Assembly: GCF_000718985.1 (NCBI RefSeq)
Contig: NZ_JODL01000001.1
Location: forward strand, 310,001-374,000
Direction of reading: 5' to 3'
DNA from: Streptomyces megasporus
GTDB lineage: Bacteria > Actinomycetota > Actinomycetes > Streptomycetales > Streptomycetaceae
Length of the DNA: 64,000 nucleotides
The number at the start of each line of letters is the position of its first letter. The stretch's first letter is position 1. Made by a program: the position numbers and the translations under genes. Positions 16,037 through 24,465 of the stretch are shown here, one piece after another. The notes beneath the pieces are model-generated. The model was not told the DNA's origin, did not search any database, and was given only the letters and a program-made list of their open reading frames with translations.

Positions 16037-19000
16037 CTATCCGGCCGTCCCACCCGTCCTGGAATCGGCCGCCGTGCCCTCCCGGGCGTCGGGCTCCCCG
16101 CTCTCGCTCACGACCGCACCGCCGTTCCCGCCGCTTCCGCCCCCTTCGCCCCTGTTCTCCCTTGTCTCCCTTGTCTCCCTGCCTTCGGCACCTCTGTCCG
16201 GAGCGTGCTCCTGCGGCCCGTGCAGCAGCAACCGTTCCAGTTCCGCCCTGTCCGGCAGGTGGGCGGGGTGGACCAGTTCACCGGTGCGCACGTACAGGAA
16301 GGCGGCGCGCACGGCCCGAAGCGGCAGCCCGCGCCGCTCGGCCCAGGCGAGGCGGTAGACGGCGAGCTGGAGGGGGTCGGCCGTCCGGGAGTGCCCGGTC
16401 TTCCAGTCGACGATCTCGAAGCCCCGACCGTCCTCGTCCCGGTAGACCGCGTCGATCCGGCCTCGGATCACCCGCCCGGCGAGCACGATCCGGAAGGGCA
16501 CCTCGACCCGGTACGGAGTGCGGTGGGCGTAGGGGGTGCGGGCGAACGCCTCCTTGAGCGCGGCCAGGTCCTGTTCGTCGGCGATCTCCGTGGGGGTGCC
16601 GGAGCCGTGGGCCCCCTCGTCCTCCTCGCCGCCCGGCAGCTCCTCGGGGCCGAGCAGAGGCAGTTCCAGCTCCTCGAAGCGGGACTGCACCCAGGCGTGG
16701 AACCGGGTGCCGCGTCGGGCGGCGGCGGGCCGCGGCGGGCTCGGCATGGGCCGGATCAGGTCCTTCGCGAAGCCCTCGGGGTCGGCGGCGAGACGCACGA
16801 GCTGGGTCGCGGACAGCGAGGCGGGCAGCGGCACCTCGCGCACCCCCGACCGCGCCCGGCGCAGTTCCGCGACGAGCGCGTCCAGGTCCCGGTCCCAGGA
16901 GGCGACGGTCCGCGCGTCATCCGGGTCCAGTCCCTCCGGCTCCGGCCTCTCCGAATCCGGCTCCGCCGGTTCCGTGCCCGCTGTGCCCTCCGTGCCGTCC
17001 GGGCCGTCCGTCTCGTCCGCCGAGGCCGTCCGGGGTCGGGGCAGCCTCCGGTCCGCCGGCCGCGCGTCCGGTCCGTCCGGTGCCCGCTCCCCTTCCTTCC
17101 CTTCCAAGGGCCCGTTCCGGTACCCGTCCAGATGGGCCGTGACCAGGTCGGCGGCGGCACGGCGGCGCGCCAGGGCGTCCTCGTCCAGCGGCAGGGGCCA
17201 CGCCCGCTCCTCGGCCGCCTCCGCCAGGGCCGGGTTCTCCTCGCCCTCCTCCGGCTCCTCGGCCCAGTGCTCGACCTCGCCGTGCCACGGGTCGGCCTCG
17301 CAGTGCTCGCGCAGGGCCTCCAGGAACGACGAGGGGCCGCGCGGCGTCTTCTGGCTCGGCCCCCACCAGTGGCCCGAGCCGAGCAGCAGGGAACGCGGTC
17401 GGGTGAAGGTGACGTAGCCCAGGCGCAGTTCCTCGGTGTACTGGTGCTCCTTGACCGCCTCGTCGTAGTCCTTTCGGTCCTTGGCCGTCCACCCCTTCAA
17501 CTCGGGCAGGGTGGCCGCGTCGCCGCGCAGGGCGGGCGGCAGCACCCTGGGACGGCTGAGCCACGACTCGCGGGCCTGTTCGCTGGGGAAGTTCTTCCGC
17601 ACCAGTCCGGGGACGGCCACCACGTCCCACTCCAGTCCCTTGGACTTGTGCGCGGTGAGCACCTTCACGGTGTTCTCGCCGCCGGGCAGCGAACCGTCCA
17701 GCCCCTTCTCGTACTCGACGGCCGCGCGCAGGAAGCCCAGGAACGCCTGGAGGGTGGACTGGCCGTCCAACGACGCGAATCCGGCCGCGATGTCCAGGAA
17801 GGTGCCCAGCGTCTCCCGGCGACGGGCGGCCAGCGCGTGTGGCGAGGCGGAGAGTTCGACCTCCAGGCCGGTGACGGACAGCACCCGGTGGAGGACGTCC
17901 ATCAGCGGGTCGGCCAGGGAGCGCCGCAACTCCCTGATCTCGGCGGCCAGCCGTGCGAAGCGCACCCGCGCCTCGGGCGAGAAGGGCAGCTCGTCCTCGT
18001 GGCCGCCGGGGTCCAGGAAGGTGTCGAGCGCGTCGGCCAACGAGATCACCTCGGCCGGGTCGGTGCCCTCCACCGCGGCGGCCAGCCGCCTCTCGACGTC
18101 CACCTCGCCGTCCTCCGTGCGCGGCCCGCCGGGGACCAGCAGTCGGGCGCGCCGGCCCAGCAGCGCCAGGTCGCGCGGGCCGATGCGCCAGCGCGGCCCG
18201 GTGAGCAGCCGCACCAGGGAGGCGTTGGCGGTCGGGTCCTGGAGGACCTCGCACATGGCGACCAGATCGGCGATCTCCGGCAGGTGCAGCAGCCCCGACA
18301 GGCCGACGACCTCGACGGGGACGTCGCGGGCCACCAGCGCGCCCTGGATCTCGGCGAAGTCGCCGGCGGTGCGGCACAGCACGGCAATCTCGCCGGGCCG
18401 GGTGCCGGTGTTCACCAGGTGGGCGATGGAGTCGGCCAGCCAGTCGATCTCCTCGGCGTGGGTGCGCAGCAGGGCGCAGCGCACCAGTCCGTCGTGTTCG
18501 GCTCCGGGGGCGGGGCGCAGCGCCTCCACTCCGGCGTGGCGGGCGCGCAGCGGCGCGGCCAGGGTGTTGGCCAGGTGGAGCAGCCGTCCGCCGCTGCGAC
18601 GGTTCTCGCTCAGGGCGTACCGGCGGGCGGGGGTGCCGTCGGCGTGGGGGAAGTGCTCGGGGAAGTCGTCGAGGTTGGCCACGGACGCGCCGCGCCAGCC
18701 GTAGATCGCCTGGCAGGGGTCGCCGACGGCGGTGACGGCGTGGCCGGTGCCCGACCCGAACAAGCCGGACAGCAGGACGCGTTGGGCGACGGAGGTGTCC
18801 TGGTACTCGTCCAGCAGCACCACCGCGTACTCCTCGCGGAGGATCCGCCCGACCTCGGGGGCGTCGCGCGCCAGCCTGGCCGACAGGGCCATCTGGTCGC
18901 CGAAGTCGAGCAGTTCGCGCTCCCGCTTGCGTCGGCGGTACTCCTCGACGAGCTCCAGCAGCTCCAGGCGGCCCCGCGCCGTCTCGGGCACCTTGCGCAG

Positions 19001-19633
19001 GGCGGCGTTGGTGAGCTTCACCTCGCCGCCGGTGAGCAGGGCCAGCAGTTCGGTGTCGTACTCCCGCAGCCTCTCGGGTTCCACCAGGTGCTCGGAGAGT
19101 TCGGCGTCGAGCGCGAGCAGGTCGCGGACGAGTTCGCCGACGGACTTGGTGAGCGCCGTGAAGGGGCCGGGCGCGGTGCGCAGCACCGAGGCGGCGAGCT
19201 GGTAGCGCGTGGCGTCGGCCAGCAGCCGGGCGGACGGCTCGATGCCCAGCCGCAGGCCGTGCTCGGTCAGCAGTTGTCCGGCGAAGGCGTGGTAGGTGGA
19301 GATCCGCGGCTCGCCGGGCGCCTGGTCGGGGTCGGCCGGGTCCGGGTCGAGCACCCCGGCCCTGGTCAGGGCCTTGCGCACGCGGTCGGTCAGTTCACCG
19401 GCCGCCTTGTTGGTGAAGGTCAGGCCGAGCACCTGGTCGGGCGCGACCTGCCCGGTGCCCACCAGCCAGACCACGCGGGCGGCCATCACCGTCGTCTTGC
19501 CCGACCCGGCTCCGGCCACGATGACCTGCGGGGCGGGCGGGGCGGTGATGCACTCCACCTGCTCGGCGGTGAAGGGGATGTCGAGCAGCCGCCTGAGGTC
19601 GTCGGGGTCGGTGAGCTGAACGGGCACCCGCAA
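16037..19633 (-). CDS. adnB: Helicase-nuclease subunit AdnB (UvrD/RecB-like)
   Basis: 1198 aa from a TTG at 19633 (a GTG two codons later is an alternative); GAAGGG lies upstream. The N-terminal SF1A motor has Walker A AGAGSGKT, LLDEYQDTSVAQ (motif II), GDPCQAIYGWRGAS and LTAHKSKGLEWDVVAVPGL. A RecB-type nuclease domain near the C terminus carries FEIVDWKTGHSRTADPLQLAVY. The last 80 residues are low-complexity (Arg/Glu/Gly). AdnA-AdnB is the heterodimeric motor-nuclease that resects double-strand breaks in actinobacteria. It is third in a run after adnA and a lipoprotein gene. About 100 aa longer than the mycobacterial protein, mainly from acidic inserts around 820-870. Confidence 0.9.
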   Translation of the reverse strand: MRVPVQLTDPDDLRRLLDIPFTAEQVECITAPPAPQVIVAGAGSGKTTVMAARVVWLVGTGQVAPDQVLGLTFTNKAAGELTDRVRKALTRAGVLDPDPADPDQAPGEPRISTYHAFAGQLLTEHGLRLGIEPSARLLADATRYQLAASVLRTAPGPFTALTKSVGELVRDLLALDAELSEHLVEPERLREYDTELLALLTGGEVKLTNAALRKVPETARGRLELLELVEEYRRRKRERELLDFGDQMALSARLARDAPEVGRILREEYAVVLLDEYQDTSVAQRVLLSGLFGSGTGHAVTAVGDPCQAIYGWRGASVANLDDFPEHFPHADGTPARRYALSENRRSGGRLLHLANTLAAPLRARHAGVEALRPAPGAEHDGLVRCALLRTHAEEIDWLADSIAHLVNTGTRPGEIAVLCRTAGDFAEIQGALVARDVPVEVVGLSGLLHLPEIADLVAMCEVLQDPTANASLVRLLTGPRWRIGPRDLALLGRRARLLVPGGPRTEDGEVDVERRLAAAVEGTDPAEVISLADALDTFLDPGGHEDELPFSPEARVRFARLAAEIRELRRSLADPLMDVLHRVLSVTGLEVELSASPHALAARRRETLGTFLDIAAGFASLDGQSTLQAFLGFLRAAVEYEKGLDGSLPGGENTVKVLTAHKSKGLEWDVVAVPGLVRKNFPSEQARESWLSRPRVLPPALRGDAATLPELKGWTAKDRKDYDEAVKEHQYTEELRLGYVTFTRPRSLLLGSGHWWGPSQKTPRGPSSFLEALREHCEADPWHGEVEHWAEEPEEGEENPALAEAAEERAWPLPLDEDALARRRAAADLVTAHLDGYRNGPLEGKEGERAPDGPDARPADRRLPRPRTASADETDGPDGTEGTAGTEPAEPDSERPEPEGLDPDDARTVASWDRDLDALVAELRRARSGVREVPLPASLSATQLVRLAADPEGFAKDLIRPMPSPPRPAAARRGTRFHAWVQSRFEELELPLLGPEELPGGEEDEGAHGSGTPTEIADEQDLAALKEAFARTPYAHRTPYRVEVPFRIVLAGRVIRGRIDAVYRDEDGRGFEIVDWKTGHSRTADPLQLAVYRLAWAERRGLPLRAVRAAFLYVRTGELVHPAHLPDRAELERLLLHGPQEHAPDRGAEGRETRETRENRGEGGGSGGNGGAVVSESGEPDAREGTAADSRTGGTAG

Positions 19634-19730
19634 GACGCTAGCGCCCTTCGCCGACGCCCGTGGCGGCGCGGTGGACCGAGCGGACGGGCGCCGACCGCCA
19701 AACGTGCGCGCGTCCGGCGGCCAACTCCCT

Positions 19731-20369
19731 CTACCTGCGCTGGAGTTCGCTCGTGTCGACGACCTCGTCCGGGTCCGGCTCCTCGATGACGAGCGGCTTG
19801 TCGTAGTCGGTGAAGTCCATCACGCCCGGCTCGTCGCCGCCCTCGTTCTTCGCCCGGAGGATGTAGGGCTTGTCGTCGTCGTTGGCGACGTGGACCGTGG
19901 CGGTGCCGCCGTCCCCCTCGTCGGTCAGCGGGATGACCGGCCGACCGTCGAGGTCGGTCACCTCGCCCTTGTCGGCGATGTCGAGGTCGCCCGAGTCCAT
20001 GTCGTCCGGCAGCGCTTCGAGGTCGCGGAACTCGCCGACGCCGACGCCGATGACGTCGGCGGTGGCGCCGTCCACCGTCACCGATCCGGTGCACCTGCCG
20101 TCCCTGGCGAGCCCCCTGTTCATGTCGAGCCTGCCCTCGTCGGTGGTGATCTCGGCCTCGACGCGCAGCGAATCGGCCGCCTTCGTCGCCTTGACCGCCC
20201 GGTCGGCCGTCTCGCGGGGAGAGCTCTTCTCCAGTTCCGTGGCGACCCTTTCGGCGCCGTTGTCCGATGCGTCCGACCCTGCCCCGCTGTCCTCGCTCGA
20301 ACAGCCCGCGGCTCCCGGGGTCAGGGCCGGCACCGCCGTCGCCGTCGGGATTCTCCTCTTGGCCGCCAC
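19731..20369 (-). CDS. Lipoprotein (LppX/LprAFG-like) inserted between adnA and adnB
   Basis: 212 aa from the GTG at 20369 with GAGAGGGG upstream. The N terminus VAAKRRIPTATAVPALTPGAAGC is a short lipoprotein signal with lipobox GAAGC and acylation at C23, weak in hydrophobicity. The mature part (AVKATKAADSLRVEAEI, GRCTGSVTVDG, and so on) resembles the LppX/LprAFG fold that binds lipids in mycobacteria. It is similar in design to the lipoprotein at 50498-51262. Gaps are 78 nt to adnA and 97 nt to adnB. Nothing in it suggests a DNA repair role, so it is probably an insertion between the two subunits or has its own transcript. Confidence 0.75.
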   Translation of the reverse strand: MAAKRRIPTATAVPALTPGAAGCSSEDSGAGSDASDNGAERVATELEKSSPRETADRAVKATKAADSLRVEAEITTDEGRLDMNRGLARDGRCTGSVTVDGATADVIGVGVGEFRDLEALPDDMDSGDLDIADKGEVTDLDGRPVIPLTDEGDGGTATVHVANDDDKPYILRAKNEGGDEPGVMDFTDYDKPLVIEEPDPDEVVDTSELQRR

Positions 20370-20447
20370 GGTCGCGCCCCCTCTCCTCGCATGCCTCGCA
20401 CTTTCCCCATCTGGGAGCACACCGCACCGATATCGGACGCACCGGGG

Positions 20448-23400
20448 TCAGTCCACCACGTGCCGGCCCTCCGCCCGGGCGCTGCACGCGGCCTTGAAGG
20501 AGCAGGTGTCACAGTGCCGTCCGGGAGAGGGCGTGAACCGCTCGTCCAGGACGCGGCCGGCGGCGTCGGCCAGCAGGTCGCCGATCCAGTCCCCGTCCCC
20601 GTCCCCGTCCTCGCCGTACGACGACAGGGCCCGCTGTCGCTGGACGGCTGGGAACTCGTCGCCGCCCTCCTTCTTCGGCGCGCCGATCCGCAGTTGGACC
20701 AGTTCCGCGCCGCCCGGCTCCATCCGCTCGCCGACGTCGTCGAGGGCGCCCTCGCGCACCGCGAGCTGGTAGACGGCCAGTTGGGGGTGGTGTTCGACCT
20801 CGGCGGCGGTCGGCTTGCTCTTCCCCGTCTTGAAGTCGACGACGTACGCCCGGCCGTCCGGGCCGCGCTCGACGCGGTCCATGGTGCCGCGGACGCGGAC
20901 CTGCCGGCCGCCCGCCTCCAGCGTCACGTCGAAGCGGTGCTCGGTGGCGACCGTCTCGCGCCCGAGGTCCCGTTCCATGACGTGCCAGCGCAGGAAGCGC
21001 TCCAGCGCGGCGCGGGCGTTCTCCTTCTCCTGCCGCGACTTCCAGGGGGCCTCGAAGGCGAGCGAGTCCCACACCGAGTCCAGCCGTTCCAGCAGCACGG
21101 ACAGATCGGCGGGGGTGCCGCCGGAGGCGACCTCGTCGGCCAGGACGTGCAGCACGTTGCCGAACCCCTGGGCGGCGGTGGCGGGCGGCTCGGCCTTCAC
21201 CTCGCGCCCCAGGAACCACTGGAGGGCGCAGGTGTCGGCCAGTTGGTGCAGGGCGCTGCCCGAGAGGACGACCGGTTTGTCGCGGTCGCGCAGCGGCACC
21301 CGCGAGCGGGTCGGCTCGTACAGGCCCCACCAGCGGTGCGGGTGCGCGGCGGGGACGAGGGCGCTGCCGTCGTCGTCGCGCAGCGCCGCCAGCTTCGCCA
21401 GTCGCCGTGCGGCCGCCTCGCGCAGCGCGGGGGAGGACTTGGGGTCGACGGTGGCGGCGCGCAGTTCGGCCACCAGCGCGGAGACGGACAGCGGACGCTT
21501 GGGACGGGTTGTGACGTCCCTGGGCTCGACGCCGAGTTCGGTCAGGAAGCGGGAGGGCTGGTCGCCGTCCTCCGCGGCGGCCTTGACGGCGGTGACGACC
21601 AGGCGGTCGGCGGCTCGGGTGGCCGCCACGTAGAACAGCCGGCGCTCCTCGGCCAGCATCGCGCCGGGCGTGAGCGGTTCGGCCAGTCCGTCGCGGCCTA
21701 TCCGGTCGGGTTCCAGGAGGGAGCCGCGGCGCCGCAGGTCGGGCCAGAGTCCTTCCTGCACGCCGGCGACGACCACCAGCCGCCACTGCAGGCCCTTGGA
21801 GCGGTGCGCGGTCATCAGCCGTACCGCGTCGGGGCGCAACGCGCGGGGGGCGATGGTGTCGCCGGCGATGTCCTGGGCGTCCAGCTCCTCCAGGAAGTTG
21901 AGCGCGCCACGCCCGCCGACGCGCTCCTCGGCGCGGGCCGCGGCGGCGAACAGGGCGCAGACGGCGTCCAGGTCGCGGTCGGCGTTGCGGCCGGCGGGGC
22001 CCCCGCGCAGGGCGGCCCGCTCCAGCCGGTCCGGCCACGGGGTGCCGTCCCACAGTCCCCAGAGCGCCTCCTCCGCCGTGGCTCCCTTCGCCAGCGCCTC
22101 GCGCGCGGCGCGCAGCAGCAGCCCGAGCCGCCGGGCGCCGTGCGCGTGGGACGGGTCGTGGACGACCAGCCGCTCGGGCTCGGCCAGCGCCTCGGCCAGC
22201 AGCTCGTCCGAGGGGCGAGGCACGGCACGGCCCGCGACCCGCTCCTCCTCCCGCAGCGCGCGGCCCAGGCGGCGCAGGTCGGCGCCGTCCATGCCGCCGA
22301 GCGGGGAGGTCAGCAGGGTGAGCGCGGTCTCCACGTCGATCCACCGCCGCGGGGTGCCGGTGCCCGCCGCGTCGGACACGGCGGCCCGAGCCGCCACGCG
22401 CAGCGCGGTCAGCAGCGGCACGACGGCGGGCTCCCGGCTCAGCGGGACCTCGTCGCCGTCCATCTCCACCGGGACGCCGGCGGAGGTCAGCGCGCGCCGC
22501 ACGGAGGGGAGGGTGCGGTGTCCGGCGCGGACCAGCACGGCCATCTCCCGCCACGGGACGCCCTCCTCCAGGTGGGCGCGGCGCAGCAGGTCGGCGATGT
22601 TGTCCAACTCGGCGCCCGGGGTGGGGTGGGTGAGGACCTCCACCCGGCCGCCCTCCCGCACGGCGGTCTGCTCGCGGTGCGCGCGGACGGCCTCGACGGG
22701 CAGCCGGGTGAGCGGCATGCGGCGGGCGAGCCGTCGGGTGGCCTCCAACAGCGTCGAGCCCGAGCGGCGGTTGACGCGCAGCACCCGGACCGGGGCCGGG
22801 GCGCCGTCGCGCCGCCGGAAGATCCGCGGGAAGTCGAGGATGCCGTTCACGTCGGACCCGCGGAAGGCGTAGATCGACTGGTCGGGGTCGCCGAAGGCGA
22901 CCAGGGTGCGGCCGTCCCCGGCCAGCGCACGCAACAGCCTCACCTGCGCCGGGTCGGTGTCCTGGTACTCGTCGACGTAGATCGCGTCGTACCGGGCGGC
23001 CAGCCGCGCGCCGACCTCGTCCCGCTCGGCGAGCAGCACCGCGCGGTGCACCAGCTCCGCGTAGTCGAGCACGCCCTGCAGGTCCAGCACGTCGAGGTAC
23101 TCGGCCATGAAGGCCGCCGCGGCCCGCCAGTCGGGACGGCCGGCGCGGCGGGCGAAGTCGTCCAGGGCGTCCGGGCCCAGGCCCAGCTCCCGGCTGCGGG
23201 CCAGCACCGCGCGCAGCTCGTCCGCGAAACCGCGCGTGGTCAGGCAGGCGCGCAGCTCGTCGGGCCACCCGGCCCGGTCCCGACCGGCGTCCTCCAGTTC
23301 GGCCTGTCCCGCCAGCAGCTCGCGGATGCGCAGATCCTGCTCGGGGCCGGAGAGCAGGCGCAGCGGTTCGGCGAACAGATCGGCGTCCTGATGGGCCCGG

Positions 23401-23729
23401 ACCAGCGCGTAGCAGTACGAGTGGAACGTCGTCGCCTGGGGGGTGACGCCCCGCATCCGGGTCGCCATCCGGTCCCTCAGCTCGACCGCCGCCTTGCGGC
23501 TGAAGGTCAGCACCAGGACGCGTTCCGGGTCGCCGCCGCGCCGCAGCCTCTCGGCGACGGACTCCACCAGGGTGGTGGTCTTGCCGGTGCCGGGACCGGC
23601 CAGGACGAGCAGCGGTCCGCCGGCGTGGTCAACCACCGCGCGCTGCCGTGCGTCCAAGGCAGGGGGGCTCGTCGCGCCGGGCGGAGTGCGCACCAGACGG
23701 TACGTGGTGGACGTGTGGGAGGAACTCAC
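20448..23729 (-). CDS. adnA: Helicase-nuclease subunit AdnA (UvrD/RecB-like, Fe-S)
   Basis: 1093 aa from the GTG at 23729 (VSSSHTSTTYRLVRTPPGAT). SF1A motor motifs are AGPGTGKTTTLVES, YVDEYQDTDPAQVRLL, GDPDQSIYAFRGSDV and MTAHRSKGLQWRLVVVAG. The C-terminal RecB nuclease domain has AYVVDFKTGKSKPT. The cysteines CALQWFL (before the nuclease) and CDTCSFKAAC (near the end) form the four-cysteine iron-sulfur staple of AddB/AdnA-type nucleases. The ribosome site is weak. It is the first gene of the adnA - lipoprotein - adnB run. The counterpart I recall is Rv3202c. Confidence 0.9.
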   Translation of the reverse strand: MSSSHTSTTYRLVRTPPGATSPPALDARQRAVVDHAGGPLLVLAGPGTGKTTTLVESVAERLRRGGDPERVLVLTFSRKAAVELRDRMATRMRGVTPQATTFHSYCYALVRAHQDADLFAEPLRLLSGPEQDLRIRELLAGQAELEDAGRDRAGWPDELRACLTTRGFADELRAVLARSRELGLGPDALDDFARRAGRPDWRAAAAFMAEYLDVLDLQGVLDYAELVHRAVLLAERDEVGARLAARYDAIYVDEYQDTDPAQVRLLRALAGDGRTLVAFGDPDQSIYAFRGSDVNGILDFPRIFRRRDGAPAPVRVLRVNRRSGSTLLEATRRLARRMPLTRLPVEAVRAHREQTAVREGGRVEVLTHPTPGAELDNIADLLRRAHLEEGVPWREMAVLVRAGHRTLPSVRRALTSAGVPVEMDGDEVPLSREPAVVPLLTALRVAARAAVSDAAGTGTPRRWIDVETALTLLTSPLGGMDGADLRRLGRALREEERVAGRAVPRPSDELLAEALAEPERLVVHDPSHAHGARRLGLLLRAAREALAKGATAEEALWGLWDGTPWPDRLERAALRGGPAGRNADRDLDAVCALFAAAARAEERVGGRGALNFLEELDAQDIAGDTIAPRALRPDAVRLMTAHRSKGLQWRLVVVAGVQEGLWPDLRRRGSLLEPDRIGRDGLAEPLTPGAMLAEERRLFYVAATRAADRLVVTAVKAAAEDGDQPSRFLTELGVEPRDVTTRPKRPLSVSALVAELRAATVDPKSSPALREAAARRLAKLAALRDDDGSALVPAAHPHRWWGLYEPTRSRVPLRDRDKPVVLSGSALHQLADTCALQWFLGREVKAEPPATAAQGFGNVLHVLADEVASGGTPADLSVLLERLDSVWDSLAFEAPWKSRQEKENARAALERFLRWHVMERDLGRETVATEHRFDVTLEAGGRQVRVRGTMDRVERGPDGRAYVVDFKTGKSKPTAAEVEHHPQLAVYQLAVREGALDDVGERMEPGGAELVQLRIGAPKKEGGDEFPAVQRQRALSSYGEDGDGDGDWIGDLLADAAGRVLDERFTPSPGRHCDTCSFKAACSARAEGRHVVD

Positions 23730-23893
23730 GTGGATCGCCGGTCCTGGTCGCTGTGCTGGATGGTGCGGACGGTACACCGGTCGCCCCCTGGGGCGCGGCT
23801 TGTCTCGTTCGTACCACGTTCGGACGGCTCGCCCCCTGGACGGCGACGCCATGACGGAAGCTGGTACGTGTGAGGAGTCCTATGCGGGAGGTG

Positions 23894-24286
23894 TCAGAGT
23901 CCGGCCCCGTCGTCGCCGGCGGCGAAGTCGTCCACGCCTCCGTCCCAACGGGCACGGCGCATGTCGATCCGTACGGCCGCCGGGTCGCGTTCCGGCGCGC
24001 CGCCGGCCCCCGTGCGCAGCGGAGTGCCCTCCTCGCGGTAGTGGGCCAGCGCCCGTCCCTCGTGACAGACGGGCGGCGCCCCGCCGGCCCGGACGACGCG
24101 CCACCAGGGCACCGCTCCGCCGTAGAGCGCCATCACCCGCCCCACCTGCCGCGGCCCGCCCTCCCCCAGCCACTCGGCGATGTCGCCGTACGTCATCACC
24201 CGGCCGGGCGGGATGCTCTCCACCACGGCCAGCACCCTCTCCGCGTACTCCGGCAGCTCGCCGACGGGTCCGTCCATGGCGGCCAT
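23894..24286 (-). CDS. MGMT-family alkyltransferase-like protein (ATL)
   Basis: 130 aa from the ATG at 24286; an ATG at 24277 is equally possible. The fold matches the DNA-binding half of O6-alkylguanine-DNA alkyltransferase: YAERVLAVVESIPPGRVMTYGDIAEWLG, and RQVGRVMALYGGAVPWWRVVRAGG. The alkyl-accepting motif PCHR is PWWR here, so there is no acceptor Cys. ATL proteins (usually PWHR) bind alkylated guanines and flag them for nucleotide excision repair; the second Trp in place of His is unusual. It lies upstream of adnA in a DNA-repair neighbourhood. Confidence 0.85.
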   Translation of the reverse strand: MAAMDGPVGELPEYAERVLAVVESIPPGRVMTYGDIAEWLGEGGPRQVGRVMALYGGAVPWWRVVRAGGAPPVCHEGRALAHYREEGTPLRTGAGGAPERDPAAVRIDMRRARWDGGVDDFAAGDDGAGL

Positions 24287-24465
24287 GGTGCCCCATGCCA
24301 CCGACGGCCCGTGCCGGTTCCGCTGTCGGGCCCGGGCGTCCCGGTGCCGCGGGCGGGGTACGGAGTCCGTCACGACACACGCAAAATCCGCCTTCGGTGG
24401 AGAAAAGAGACCTCGTGCGTCCTCCCCCTCCCCCCTCGTGCCACCATTCGTCCCGGCGGTGACAG

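Noticed and set aside
15890..19789. Plus-strand open frame of 1299 codons
   Set aside because: Antisense to adnB, which has complete helicase and nuclease motifs; the plus frame has none and lacks a ribosome site.
19671..23873. Plus-strand open frame of 1400 codons
   Set aside because: It runs antisense through adnA and the lipoprotein gene; the composition (Gly/Arg/Ala/Gln-rich, no domain) is that of a GC-rich shadow frame.
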